54,258 bases of DNA, taken from positions 1 to 54,258 of the forward strand of contig JAMPAX010000002.1 in NCBI GenBank assembly GCA_023667015.1. The letters are read 5' to 3'. This DNA comes from Muribaculaceae bacterium (GTDB lineage Bacteria; Bacteroidota; Bacteroidia; Bacteroidales; Muribaculaceae). The stretch's first letter is position 1. Each line of letters starts with the position of its first letter. Made by a program: the position numbers and the translations under genes. The notes under the pieces are model-generated. The model was not told the origin of the DNA. It was given only the letters and a program-made list of their open reading frames with translations, and searched no databases. Below, one piece after another: positions 8,275-16,605 of the stretch.

Positions 8275-9393
8275 TCACCGTCTCGATATGCAAGAGTCTT
8301 CATCCCAATCCCCTATTGACTGCCATTCCTCCAGGCTTCCCCAGGCGGCTTCTATTCGTTCTTTATTCCCCTTTGCTATCCAATCCATGGGGCCAAGTCC
8401 CGGAGTTCGCGCTACTTTCCCCATATATAGCTTTATCACCCATGCCGGAACTATCCCCGTAAACTTAAAATACCAGGGCAAACCTTTTACCATCCTACCA
8501 AAATAGTCCTCCAGGCTTAGCCCCTCGCGGAAATGCAACAGCTCTTCCAGCTCATCTGAGTCGCGAAACCACATCCCGTGGAAGTTGCGCGTGGCAAACC
8601 AGCGACGCTCAAAAATCTTCTCCGGCGGCGGACATCCCAAGACTTTCATCAACCGACATTCAAACTCATAGTTAGTCATCCGATACCGGGCACCGCTACC
8701 TATATTATAAGCACGATTCCAAAAACTCTCCGGCAACTCTCTGGAGCATAGCGATGCCAACACCTCACCGGAATCCTCCACCGTAGTCCATTCCAGCACA
8801 CCTCTTAGCGGCACATGAAAAGTAATCGGATCTCCGACCTTTGTCAGAAGTCCCGCATGCAATATCCCCGACTGGCGCAGCGACACCCACCGCCGAAGGC
8901 CTCCGCCGCGCAGCAATTCTTCAGCCCGAATCTTCGACAAAGCATAAGCATCAAACTTCGCGGGCTGCTGCGGATCTCCCACTCCTCCCCAAGGATTATC
9001 GATATCATGAAACTCATATTGTGCGACACTCCCGATATATACAACAGCCGTGGTATCCAGCTGTCCCAACTCCCGCAATACCGACAACAGCAACTCCATC
9101 GCCCCCACATTCACCCGCAAAGTCTCCTCAGGATACCAATCAGCCGCCGGCGAAACCATCCCCCCGATATGCAAAACCATATCAGCTCCACGAAGCCCCG
9201 AAAGCATAGCCTCGCGATCAAGCAAATCTCCCCAGATGACCTCCACTCCCCTCTCCATAAAAGGAGCCAAAAACTTACGATTTTTAGAGCTATCGCGAGC
9301 CAAAACCACAAGAGAATGTCCTCCGGCAGCCACAAGCCGCCGAAGACCCTCCGACCCCATGACACCGGTTCCACCGGTAATAAAAATCCGCAT
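8275..9393 (-). CDS. NAD(P)-dependent epimerase/dehydratase (extended SDR)
   Basis: A 372-residue extended short-chain dehydrogenase. The nucleotide-binding motif GGTGVMG is at residues 7-13 of MRIFITGGTGVMG, an acidic residue ends strand 2-3 (WGDLLD), and YALSK is the catalytic YxxxK. The C-terminal part (GLPWYFKFTGIVPAWVIKLY) resembles sugar or steroid-type epimerases of unknown substrate. The ATG at 9393 was preferred to one 7 codons upstream because the Rossmann strand begins there. It stands alone on the minus strand, convergent with the hydrolase. Its C-terminus overlies the end of the aldo/keto reductase remnant region, which fits insertion or deletion at this border. The exact reaction cannot be assigned. 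Confidence 0.82.
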   Translation of the reverse strand: MRIFITGGTGVMGSEGLRRLVAAGGHSLVVLARDSSKNRKFLAPFMERGVEVIWGDLLDREAMLSGLRGADMVLHIGGMVSPAADWYPEETLRVNVGAMELLLSVLRELGQLDTTAVVYIGSVAQYEFHDIDNPWGGVGDPQQPAKFDAYALSKIRAEELLRGGGLRRWVSLRQSGILHAGLLTKVGDPITFHVPLRGVLEWTTVEDSGEVLASLCSRELPESFWNRAYNIGSGARYRMTNYEFECRLMKVLGCPPPEKIFERRWFATRNFHGMWFRDSDELEELLHFREGLSLEDYFGRMVKGLPWYFKFTGIVPAWVIKLYMGKVARTPGLGPMDWIAKGNKERIEAAWGSLEEWQSIGDWDEDSCISRR

Positions 9394-9552
9394 AAAAGAA
9401 AAATATTTCCACAAATCTAAAAAATCCCCGCCAAAAATCCAAATCCCCGCTCCAAGCTCCCCCCCTCACAGTAGCACAGGCGTGGACCTCCCCATCTCCA
9501 CCAAAATTCCTAAATTTTCAAAAGATCCTTCCTTAAAATAAAAAAATGACAA

Positions 9553-9583
9553 CTAAGTAGATGGTCAATTTAAATTCAAACTA
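9553..9583 (+). repeat. Half-site copy of the 16606-16769 inverted element
   Basis: The sequence from CTAAGTAGATGG through ATTTAAATT to AAACTA matches the left arm of the element at 16606 at about 27 of 31 positions and carries the same central palindrome AATTTAAATT. No second inverted arm is found within 200 bp, so this is a solo end. It lies upstream of the lysozyme-like gene and the capsule locus. Confidence 0.55.
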
Positions 9584-9674
9584 TGCCGCTGGCCATAATG
9601 GAGAGGCATATTTTATTGAGGTACATTCAGCAGATACCAAGAATGTGGAGGATGTTATAGCAAGCCGGGGGTAG
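9561..9674 (+). CDS. Small 37-residue open frame of unknown function
   Basis: ATG 9561 lies inside the repeat half-site and opens a 37-codon frame beginning MVNLNSNYAAGHNGEAYF and ending with TAG at 9672. I do not recognise the product. The frame in the element at 16614 starts in the same way (MGDLNLNL) because it shares the repeat sequence, so this likeness comes from the repeat and is not evidence for a protein family. There is no clear ribosome binding site. It may equally be noncoding. Confidence 0.2.
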   Translation: MVNLNSNYAAGHNGEAYFIEVHSADTKNVEDVIASRG

Positions 9675-9744
9675 GGTTCCTTTAGCAAGTCGAGTGAGGC
9701 TCATTTGTGCGAACTTTGCCGGGGTTGGGGCGTTATTATTGTTG

Positions 9745-10269
9745 ATGAAACAGATAATATTATGGGTTTCGGCGGCGTTGCTCTCTATGGCGGCTACAGT
9801 TTTGCCGGAGAGGGAACTCTCGAAGACTGAAGAACCCGCTTCGGTCGATCATTTCGAGACGGCTATCGAAATCATCAAGAAGTATGAGGGACTGCACTCG
9901 CCGCGGCATTGGCCGCTGGTGGGGTATGGTCATAAGGTACTTCCCGGAGAGAAATTCCCTCGAGGACGAACTCTCACAGAGAAGGAGGCCGAGGACTTGC
10001 TACGCAAGGACTTCAGAAAATTCTGCAAGTTGTTTCGCAGTTATGGACGCGATTCAATCCTTATGGCTGCGCTGGCTTATAATATAGGTAATGGAGCGGC
10101 GGAGCGGTCGACAGTTGCTAAGAAACTAAAGTCGGGGGATCGAAATATCCGCGAGAATTATCTTTCTCACTCGCGCTACCGAGGGAAGACACTTCCGCAG
10201 TTGCGACGACGACGGGCGGAGGAGTTTGAGAAGCTGTTTGTCACTGAAGAATTGGGAATTCGGGAATAG
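9745..10269 (+). CDS. Lysozyme-like (GH24-type) protein
   Basis: A 174-residue exported protein related to phage-type lysozymes, which cleave peptidoglycan between MurNAc and GlcNAc. A hydrophobic N-terminus (MKQIILWVSAALLSMAATVL) is a signal peptide or anchor. The GH24 landmarks are KKYEG with the catalytic Glu48, GYGH, a TEKEAEDLLRKDF helix and AALAYNIGNG. The spacing from Glu48 to GYGH is about five residues shorter than in T4 lysozyme, and the Asp and Thr of the T4 Glu-Asp-Thr set are not visible, so the mechanism may differ or activity may be lost. I chose ATG 9745 because it starts the signal sequence. Similar proteins often stand near surface polysaccharide loci in Bacteroides. Confidence 0.8.
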   Translation: MKQIILWVSAALLSMAATVLPERELSKTEEPASVDHFETAIEIIKKYEGLHSPRHWPLVGYGHKVLPGEKFPRGRTLTEKEAEDLLRKDFRKFCKLFRSYGRDSILMAALAYNIGNGAAERSTVAKKLKSGDRNIRENYLSHSRYRGKTLPQLRRRRAEEFEKLFVTEELGIRE

Positions 10270-10305
10270 GATTCCGAATTCTTGGATAGTGAGGCCGATG
10301 GCCTC
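10256..10305 (+). terminator. Two hairpins at the end of the lysozyme-like gene
   Basis: The first (10256-10281) pairs GAATTCGG..AAT with ATTCCGAATTC around a 3-nt loop with one bulged G, and it includes the stop codon at 10267. The second (10291-10305) is a perfect GAGGCC-GAT-GGCCTC stem. Neither has a T-tract. They probably reduce read-through. Confidence 0.45.
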
Positions 10306-10379
10306 GCACAGCCTCAAAGACAGCACCGGGGAGATACCCGTAAAGGACCTTAGGGGACTCATTGAAGAGAGATAGACTC

Positions 10380-10407
10380 GGAGATTTTAGATTGGAGATT
10401 GGAGATT
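10380..10407 (+). repeat. Tandem heptamer GGAGATT (four units)
   Basis: The units read GGAGATT, TTAGATT, GGAGATT, GGAGATT, four consecutive 7-mers with one variant, followed by TATT. They lie 43 bp before the lipoprotein start and belong to a set of intergenic repeats in this window whose periods are 7 bp or multiples of 7. Confidence 0.7.
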
Positions 10408-10450
10408 TATTATTGTTGCTTCTTTTTTTGTTTTAATTTGATTTTGATTT

Positions 10451-11260
10451 ATGAGAACTTTTGTTTCTTCTTTTTTGGTGTTGTTGGGGCTTGGAGCTTC
10501 AATTTCCTTGGGGGCTTGTACGGAAGGTCGCCGAGGGGGTAATTCTGACAGTCTGCCGCAAGAGGTTCGGGAGATAGTGGAGGCTGTGGAGAATGACGAT
10601 GCCGATCGGTTTTCGATGATGGTCAGCTATCCGTTAGTGCGTCCCTACCCTCTTCGGGATATAGAGGATGCAGATCAGATGAGAAGATATTATCGCACAC
10701 TTGTCGACGACTCGCTGAAGCGAATGATAGCCGGGGAAGAAGCCTTAAGCTGGAAGAAATATGGCTGGCGCGGCTGGGGGCTTGACGATGGGAGCTATAT
10801 CTGGGTAGACTCCTTGATATATGCAGTGCCCTATCTGTCGAAGAGCGAGAAGGCCGAGCAGCAGCGACTTGTAGCGGAAGAGATAGCGAGCCTCTCACCG
10901 GAGATGCGCAAGGGTTGGGTGCCATTGGTATGTTTTCGCGAGGGGGAGAGTGGGGATGTCTTTAGGATAGACCGCCATATCGAGGAGAGCGATGAGGGAA
11001 CGGGGCCGCTCCGCATGGCGATATATCGGGAGGGGAAAAATCTTGGGGGAAAGCCTTGGAAGACCTTGCACGGGAAGGAAGAGACTGAGGGGACTATGGA
11101 GAATCGAAATTTCAGTTTCACTTCGGCAGATGGGACCGAGGCCGTTTATCGTCCGGACAATCCATCGGATGGGGGAGAAGAGATACTGCTGATAAGCGAC
11201 GGAAAAGAGATCCTACGGCAAGTGGAGCCTGTCTACTGGCTGGACTTGCGTGAGAAATGA
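10451..11260 (+). CDS. Putative lipoprotein of unknown function
   Basis: A 269-residue protein I do not recognise. The N-terminus is a lipoprotein signal with lipobox LGAC and lipidated Cys at residue 23, followed by a flexible GRRGGNSDSL linker. The mature part has an acidic alpha-helical opening (QEVREIVEAVENDDADRFS), resembling nuclear-transport-factor-like folds that precede a substrate pocket, and a beta-rich C-terminal half ending EPVYWLDL. It lies between the lysozyme-like gene and the UpxY promoter, so it is probably outside the capsule operon. It is presumably exposed at the periplasmic or outer face. No catalytic motif is visible. Confidence 0.7.
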   Translation: MRTFVSSFLVLLGLGASISLGACTEGRRGGNSDSLPQEVREIVEAVENDDADRFSMMVSYPLVRPYPLRDIEDADQMRRYYRTLVDDSLKRMIAGEEALSWKKYGWRGWGLDDGSYIWVDSLIYAVPYLSKSEKAEQQRLVAEEIASLSPEMRKGWVPLVCFREGESGDVFRIDRHIEESDEGTGPLRMAIYREGKNLGGKPWKTLHGKEETEGTMENRNFSFTSADGTEAVYRPDNPSDGGEEILLISDGKEILRQVEPVYWLDLREK

Positions 11261-11308
11261 TTTTTTCCTTGGGGTGCGTTTTTTGGGGAGGGGGAAATCC
11301 CAGGATTT

Positions 11309-11339
11309 TTTGTCGGGTATAAAAAAAAGATTAACTTTG
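11309..11339 (+). promoter_or_regulatory. Capsule operon promoter upstream of upxY
   Basis: A -33 TTTG (11309-11312), 19-bp spacer and -7 TAACTTTG (11332-11339) form a full Bacteroidota promoter. Transcription would start near 11346 and leave a leader of about 115 nt before the UpxY ATG. Such leaders are where UpxY proteins act on their own operons in B. fragilis. The leader has only short potential stems, such as AGATT-AA-AATCT near 11385. Confidence 0.75.
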
Positions 11340-11462
11340 CAATTCGAAGGAGAGCGATCCTATCGGAGCTTCGGTATGCTTTTAGATTAAAATCTTGGGC
11401 AACGCATTGAGGTTCGGTTTGGATGCATTTTCCTTTCATGTGAGTTAAAATTCTCTGGGTTA

Positions 11463-12089
11463 ATGTCTTATATTGATTCCGAGGAGCCAAAGGAATATCT
11501 TGGCGGGAAGGACGCTATAGAATTGGGGATGCTTTGTGGAAGCTCGAGGTCCTTGGATAGGGCGGGAGCTTTGGAGTGGTTTGCTCTTAGTGCTCCTTAT
11601 CGGCGGGAGATGCGGGCCCGTGAGCTGTTTGAGAGCTTGGGGATTGAAACTTTTGTGCCTATGCAGCAACTGCTTGAGGAGACTGCCGGGGGGCGACGGA
11701 AGCGCACTCTTCGTCCTGCGGTGCCTAATTTGCTGTTTGCACGCAGCACACGGAGTCAGCTTCAGGCGTTTAAGACTCAATATCCGATAGTGCAGTATAT
11801 TACGCGACCTATAGATGGGCGCAATGAGCCGATAATCGTACCGGATCGTCAGATGGAGGATTTTCGCAGGGCTATTACGAAATCGCTTGATACGATACTT
11901 TATTTTAAGCCCTCTGAGATTGATTTGAGCAAGGGGAAGCGGGTAAGAATAATCGGTGGTGTACTAAACGGTGTATCGGGAACGTTAATGAAAGTAAAAG
12001 GGGCGCGATCGCGTCGCCTTGTAATAATGTTAGAGGGCCTCGGGGCAGTAGCTGCCGAAGTCGAACCGGATTATATCGAACTAATTTAA
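11463..12089 (+). CDS. UpxY-family transcription antiterminator (NusG-like)
   Basis: A 208-residue NusG paralogue of the UpxY type. In B. fragilis these bind elongating RNA polymerase in the 5' leader of their own capsule operon and prevent early termination. An NGN domain covers about residues 35-140 (ALEWFALSAPYRREMRARE, IETFVPMQQ, a basic RRKR stretch, VPNLLFARST). A KOW domain follows from about 155 (GKRVRIIGGVLNGVSGTLMK). It is the first gene after a complete promoter, as is usual for UpxY. No UpxZ partner follows; the WecA-like gene overlaps its stop by one base. Read-through of hairpins downstream (13213, 16556, 16802) would be its expected effect, by inference. Confidence 0.9.
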   Translation: MSYIDSEEPKEYLGGKDAIELGMLCGSSRSLDRAGALEWFALSAPYRREMRARELFESLGIETFVPMQQLLEETAGGRRKRTLRPAVPNLLFARSTRSQLQAFKTQYPIVQYITRPIDGRNEPIIVPDRQMEDFRRAITKSLDTILYFKPSEIDLSKGKRVRIIGGVLNGVSGTLMKVKGARSRRLVIMLEGLGAVAAEVEPDYIELI

Positions 12090-13198
12090 TGCACTGGATA
12101 ACACTTATTGTCATAGCCTATACTGTAAGCTTATTGCTTACGGGCATGATAATACCCCAGGTTTTACAGATAGCGTATCGTCGGAAGTTGTTTGACAAGC
12201 CCGACAGGCGCAAGATACATTCAGGGCATGTCCCACGTCTTGGGGGCACTTCGTTTTTTCCAACGGTAGCATGTGCCGTATCGCTGAGCCTGGTAATATG
12301 TTTTAATAATGAGGGGCTATCCTCGGGGATTGCGGGCTACGACTTTCGGCCCTTACTTCTGGGATTATGCTCAGTGATATTGCTATACTTTGTAGGATTT
12401 TCTGATGATCTTGTCGGGGTTCGCTATAGGATAAAGTTTGTAGTGCAAGCGGTGTGTGCAGCATTGACGATATGGAGCGGTGTGTGCATAACGGGACTTG
12501 AGGGACTGTTGGGGATAGGGAGCATTCCGGAATGGGCATCCTATGCATTAACAGCGTTTATGGTAGTCTATATTGTGAATGCTATCAATCTGATAGACGG
12601 GATCGACGGGCTTGCCTCCGGGCTATCCGCAATCGCTGTTGGCTTTTATGGGATAGTTTTCTATCTGATAGGGGATTATGTAGATTCGATAACAGCGTGG
12701 GCCACTTGTGGAACTCTGGTAGCCTTCTTTTACTACAACGTATTTGGGGATGCCGACCATCATAGCAAGATATTTATGGGGGATACAGGGTCGCTGACTA
12801 TAGGGATGATAATCTCCTATTTGTCATTACGATTGAGTTCTCCGGCAGTACCTGAGAGTATTGGGGGTATGCCGTCGCTGGTAGTAGCCTTCAGTCCGCT
12901 ATTGATACCATTATTTGACGTAGTTCGGGTAAGCATCCATAGGGTGATGGCAGGGAGGAATCCTTTTTTGCCGGATAAAAGTCATATCCACCACAAATTG
13001 CTGGCTACGGGGCTTGAATCCGGGAAAGTACTGTCGGTACTTCTTGGAAGTTCTGTGGTGCTGATAATCTTAAATTTATGGCTATCTACGCTGATCAATA
13101 TCAACTTAGTGCTCATGGTAGATGTGATAGTATGGCTTATTGGTAATCATATCATAAATAGTCGGATAAAAGCACGCAATATATCGGGTATCGGATGA
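12089..13198 (+). CDS. Undecaprenyl-phosphate sugar-1-phosphate transferase (WecA/MraY family)
   Basis: A 369-residue polytopic membrane enzyme that starts polysaccharide synthesis by moving a HexNAc-1-phosphate from UDP-sugar to undecaprenyl phosphate. Family landmarks are all present: the cytosolic RRKIHSGHVPRLGG loop, FSDDLVG with the Mg-binding Asp pair, NAINLIDGIDGLASG, FMGDTGSL and the PDKSHIHHKL histidine motif. About ten membrane helices are visible. It is therefore the likely initiating enzyme of this locus, since no WcaJ-type transferase is seen. Its ATG overlaps the UpxY stop by one base. The accepted sugar (GlcNAc, FucNAc or QuiNAc) cannot be told from sequence. Confidence 0.9.
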   Translation: MHWITLIVIAYTVSLLLTGMIIPQVLQIAYRRKLFDKPDRRKIHSGHVPRLGGTSFFPTVACAVSLSLVICFNNEGLSSGIAGYDFRPLLLGLCSVILLYFVGFSDDLVGVRYRIKFVVQAVCAALTIWSGVCITGLEGLLGIGSIPEWASYALTAFMVVYIVNAINLIDGIDGLASGLSAIAVGFYGIVFYLIGDYVDSITAWATCGTLVAFFYYNVFGDADHHSKIFMGDTGSLTIGMIISYLSLRLSSPAVPESIGGMPSLVVAFSPLLIPLFDVVRVSIHRVMAGRNPFLPDKSHIHHKLLATGLESGKVLSVLLGSSVVLIILNLWLSTLININLVLMVDVIVWLIGNHIINSRIKARNISGIG

Positions 13199-13212
13199 CG
13201 GGGCGTTGCAAG

Positions 13213-13241
13213 CAATATTATTGCCAGAAGCAAAAATATTG
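13213..13241 (+). terminator. Intergenic hairpin between wecA-like and wza-like genes
   Basis: CAATATTATTGC (13213-13224) pairs with GCAAAAATATTG (13230-13241) around CAGAA with a single mismatch in 12 bp. It is AT-rich and lacks a T-tract. It may be a processing or attenuation site inside the operon. The following 13241-13272 has degenerate 7-mers of the GGATTGA type. Confidence 0.45.
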
Positions 13242-13305
13242 GGGATTGAAGATTGGGAAATGAGGATTTAAAATTAAAAAAATAATAATACAATAATAGC
13301 AACTA

Positions 13306-14139
13306 ATGAAAACCTTCAGAATGACACTTGCAGGGCTGAGTGTGGCAGTGGCGACACTGTTTTTGAGCAGCTGCAATCCTAAGAATGTGTCTTACATGCA
13401 GGATTTGGACCAGACTGTATTAAAAGTCCAAGCCGAGCAGCAGCAGTTTAAGATAGAACCGGGCGATAAGGTATCGATTATTGTCCATTCAAAAGATCCG
13501 GCTTTGGCATCGCTTTTCAATCTTCCGGTAGTTACGAATAGGGCCGCCTCTCCGAGTCTGAATTCCGGAGGGACAACAACAGTATCATATGATATAGACC
13601 AGGGAATGTCGGCCTATACCGTAAGTCCGAGCGGAGACATAGAGTTTCCGATACTTGGCAAGCTTCATATCGCGGGGATGACACGAAATGAGGTGGTTGG
13701 TTTCATCAAAGGGGAGCTGGTAGGACGCAACTTGATAAAAGATCCGACAGTGACCGTAGAACTAATCAACACCGGCTTCAGCATCTTGGGCGAGGTAAAA
13801 CAGCCCGGGCGATATAACATCAACCGCGACAACCTGAACGTACTTGAAGCCTTGGCACTTGCCGGAGACTTGAACATCCAGGGTAATCGCCAGAATGTAA
13901 AACTCATACGCACCCAAGCAGACGGGACAACACAAGCCTATCTACTAGATCTTACGAATGCCAACGGAATGATGTCGTCACCGGCATTCTATCTGAAGCA
14001 AAACGACATCATCTACGTAGAGCCCAATGGGGTACGCAAACGTGAGACTACCGTCAACGGTAACACAGCACTATCTGCCGGATTCTGGGTATCGGTAGCA
14101 TCGCTGCTGACCTCGATTTCAGTGCTCATCTTTAAGTAA
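13306..14139 (+). CDS. Polysaccharide export lipoprotein (Wza/BexD family)
   Basis: This outer membrane lipoprotein forms the exit channel for capsular polysaccharide. It has 277 residues with lipobox LSSC (Cys23). The Poly_export domain begins near 50 (KIEPGDKVSIIVHSKDP) and reads on through SPSGDIEFPILGKLHIAGMT. A SLBB domain follows (FSILGEVKQPGRYNI, NVLEALALAGDL). A hydrophobic C-terminus (AGFWVSVASLLTSISVLIF) is a predicted membrane helix, as in Bacteroidota homologues. The wzc-like gene starts 8 nt after the stop, matching the functional Wza-Wzc pair. Confidence 0.93.
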   Translation: MKTFRMTLAGLSVAVATLFLSSCNPKNVSYMQDLDQTVLKVQAEQQQFKIEPGDKVSIIVHSKDPALASLFNLPVVTNRAASPSLNSGGTTTVSYDIDQGMSAYTVSPSGDIEFPILGKLHIAGMTRNEVVGFIKGELVGRNLIKDPTVTVELINTGFSILGEVKQPGRYNINRDNLNVLEALALAGDLNIQGNRQNVKLIRTQADGTTQAYLLDLTNANGMMSSPAFYLKQNDIIYVEPNGVRKRETTVNGNTALSAGFWVSVASLLTSISVLIFK

Positions 14140-14147
14140 ACAACACA

Positions 14148-16559
14148 ATGGACGATACCTCCAAACAAATCACCAACGTAAACGACACGGAGACGGTATT
14201 TTCGCTACGCGACTTCATAACTACCTGTCTGTCAAAATGGCAATGGTTTGTCTGCTCGCTGATACTCTTCATAGGCCTTGGCATATTCTACGTATTGCGC
14301 CAACAGCCGGTCTATGAGCGGACATGTTCAGTGCTGATAAAAGGAGACAACTCCTCGTCGTTTTCCGATCCCACAGGAGGGTTTGGCGGCTTCAACCTCT
14401 TCGGAGGGAACAAGAACGTAGAGAACGAGCTGATCTCACTGACCTCACCCTCAGTGGTCAGCGAAGTAGTAAAGCGTCTGGAACTAAACATCAACTATAA
14501 CCAGACAGGAAGATTCCATCCTACGACACTCTACCACAGTTCGAATCCCGTAAACGTAACCTTTCCCGATCTGAATCCTCAGAAGACGACGGGGTTCACA
14601 ATGGAGCTACAACCGGACAACAGCGTATGCCTCTATGACTTCTATGCTGTCAACGAAGAAGGGGATAAAGAAGAATACGACGATGAAATCAACACTCGAC
14701 TGAGCTTCAACCTCGTAAAAACCCCGATAGGACGCATGGGAGTGCAGCCTAACGGTGGGTTTACCGGACATATTACGGAGCCGATAACCATCAAGGTGAC
14801 CCACACCGGAATGTCCGGAACGATAGAGCAATATTGTGCGAAGATAAAGGGAGACCTTGCAAATCAAGACGCCGAAGTAATCGACTTGACTATCGACGAT
14901 GTAAACATAGAGAGAGCCTGCGACATCCTGGACATGGTAATCACCGTCTACAACGAATTTTGGGTAGAAGACAAGAATCGAGTAGCGGTAGCAACGAGCG
15001 ACTTCATCTCCGAGCGACTCAACCTTATAGAAAGAGAACTTGGCAATGTAGACGACTCAATAGCCCAATTCAAGAGCACCAACAGAGTGCCCGACATTGA
15101 GAATACCGTAAGGATGAAATTCGAGGAAGCCTCAAGGATATCAGACCAGTCGATCAAGATACGCAACGAACTGGCCATGTCGAGCTTCCTGCGCGACTTC
15201 CTGCTTAATCCCAAGAACAACAATTCGGTCATCCCCGTCAACGTCATCATCAAAGACGCCGGAGCGGCACAGGCTATATCCGACTACAACAAACTATTGT
15301 TACAGCGAGAGAGCCTGATAAAGAACTCCGGAGCGAACAACCCGGTGATCCGCGACATGGATGTACAGCTCACGGGCTTCCGCGAAGCGATCTTAAACTC
15401 CGTCAATGCCAACATAGGGTCATTGCAGACCAGTTTGCAGGACATGGAGCGGAATGCTAACGTCTCCGACTCCGAGCTTTCTCACGCACCGATACAGGCA
15501 AAATACCTGCTCTCAATAGAGCGTCAACAGAAAGTAAAGGAAGAGCTCTACGTCTACCTTCTGCAGAAGCGAGAAGAGACTGAGCTATCGCAGACCTTCA
15601 CAGCCTACAATACCCGTATCATCACCCCGCCCTACGGACCCTCGGCACCGATATCTCCCAAAAAGAAGCTGATACTCATCATCTGCTTTATACTTGGCGT
15701 AGCTGTCCCGGGAGTAGCATTCTACGTAATAGAAGCGACCAATACCAAGATTCGATCCCGGAAAGACCTGGAGAATCTGCCGGTGCCCTTTGCCGGAGAA
15801 ATTCCGGAGATCAAACAGGGAGGAAAATTATCAAACATACTCAAGACCCGCAAGAAGAAGAGAGAAGAGTTCGAAGCCCCGAAGCCGGTGGTGGAAGAGG
15901 GAAAACGCGACATCCCCAACGAGGCATTCCGCGTAGTACGCTCAAACATCGACTTCATGCTTGGGAAAGATGCGAAATGTCCGGTACTGATGCTGACATC
16001 GTTCAATCCCGGCTCCGGCAAATCCTTTATTGCCTACAACTTAGGAGTAAGCTTCGCGCTTAAACACAAACGGGTATTGCTGATTGACACCGACCTGCGC
16101 CACGGCTCCCTGTCGGGCTACGCCGGCTCACCGAAGAAAGGCATCAGCAACTACCTGACCGGCCAATACGGCAACTGGGAATCAATGGTAGTTAAAGGCG
16201 TAGGAGCCTCCTCTCTCGACATTATGCCGATAGGTCACAAGCCGCCAAACCCTGCCGAGCTGTTAGAGAACGGCAAGCTTGGCGAGATGTTGGCCGAGGC
16301 ACGCGAACACTACGACTTGATAATAATGGACTGTCCGCCGGTGAATATCGTTGTAGACACCCAGATTATCAGCGAATATATCGATCGCACGATATTCGTG
16401 GTCCGCGCAGGATTGCTTGAGCGCAGCGCAGTAAAAGAGATAGCAGAGCTCTATCATGCCAAGAAGTACAAGAACATGAGCATATTGCTCAATGGTACAG
16501 AATCGACCTTCAGCTCGTACTCACATTACGGCACCTACGAAGCCTACGAGTCAGATTGA
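14148..16559 (+). CDS. Wzc-type polysaccharide co-polymerase / BY-kinase
   Basis: An 803-residue inner membrane protein controlling chain length and export. The Wzz domain includes a first helix at about 28-48 (FVCSLILFIGLGIFYVL) and a large periplasmic coiled-coil region. A second helix (ILIICFILGVAVPGVAFYVI) is near 510. The cytoplasmic bacterial tyrosine kinase has a P-loop SFNPGSGKS near residue 618, Walker A' VLLIDTDLRHGSLSG and Walker B LIIMDCPPV. The C-terminus carries a tyrosine cluster (SYSHYGTYEAYESD), the autophosphorylation tail. The PHP phosphatase encoded next downstream is its natural counter-enzyme. The last codon and stop form the left arm of a long hairpin. Confidence 0.95.
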   Translation: MDDTSKQITNVNDTETVFSLRDFITTCLSKWQWFVCSLILFIGLGIFYVLRQQPVYERTCSVLIKGDNSSSFSDPTGGFGGFNLFGGNKNVENELISLTSPSVVSEVVKRLELNINYNQTGRFHPTTLYHSSNPVNVTFPDLNPQKTTGFTMELQPDNSVCLYDFYAVNEEGDKEEYDDEINTRLSFNLVKTPIGRMGVQPNGGFTGHITEPITIKVTHTGMSGTIEQYCAKIKGDLANQDAEVIDLTIDDVNIERACDILDMVITVYNEFWVEDKNRVAVATSDFISERLNLIERELGNVDDSIAQFKSTNRVPDIENTVRMKFEEASRISDQSIKIRNELAMSSFLRDFLLNPKNNNSVIPVNVIIKDAGAAQAISDYNKLLLQRESLIKNSGANNPVIRDMDVQLTGFREAILNSVNANIGSLQTSLQDMERNANVSDSELSHAPIQAKYLLSIERQQKVKEELYVYLLQKREETELSQTFTAYNTRIITPPYGPSAPISPKKKLILIICFILGVAVPGVAFYVIEATNTKIRSRKDLENLPVPFAGEIPEIKQGGKLSNILKTRKKKREEFEAPKPVVEEGKRDIPNEAFRVVRSNIDFMLGKDAKCPVLMLTSFNPGSGKSFIAYNLGVSFALKHKRVLLIDTDLRHGSLSGYAGSPKKGISNYLTGQYGNWESMVVKGVGASSLDIMPIGHKPPNPAELLENGKLGEMLAEAREHYDLIIMDCPPVNIVVDTQIISEYIDRTIFVVRAGLLERSAVKEIAELYHAKKYKNMSILLNGTESTFSSYSHYGTYEAYESD

Positions 16560-16590
16560 TATAAATTCGGCTCTGCCGAATTTATATCAA
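16556..16590 (+). terminator. Strong hairpin at the end of the wzc-like gene
   Basis: A perfect 16-bp stem, with left arm TTGATATAAATTCGGC at 16556-16571 and right arm at 16575-16590, closes on a TCT loop, and one more A-T pair extends it. The stop codon lies within the left arm. No T-run follows, so it may need a cofactor or act as an mRNA-stabilising end. Confidence 0.65.
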
Positions 16591-16605
16591 TTCAGAATTT
16601 ACAAT

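Larger units (their letters stand above)
9394..9744. other. Intergenic region before the lysozyme-like gene
   Basis: This 350-bp stretch is between divergent genes. From 9424 to 9468 the minus strand is purine-rich with repeated GGGGATTT-like units. A 31-bp half-site related to the inverted element at 16606 lies at 9553-9583. A 37-codon frame starts inside it. GAACTTTG, a poor match to TAnnTTTG, precedes the lysozyme start at about 9709-9716. No RNA gene is recognised. Confidence 0.5.

Noticed and set aside
14539..14549. GTTCGAATCCC, resembling a tRNA T-arm
   Set aside because: It lies inside the wzc coding frame and no acceptor, D or anticodon stems pair around it.
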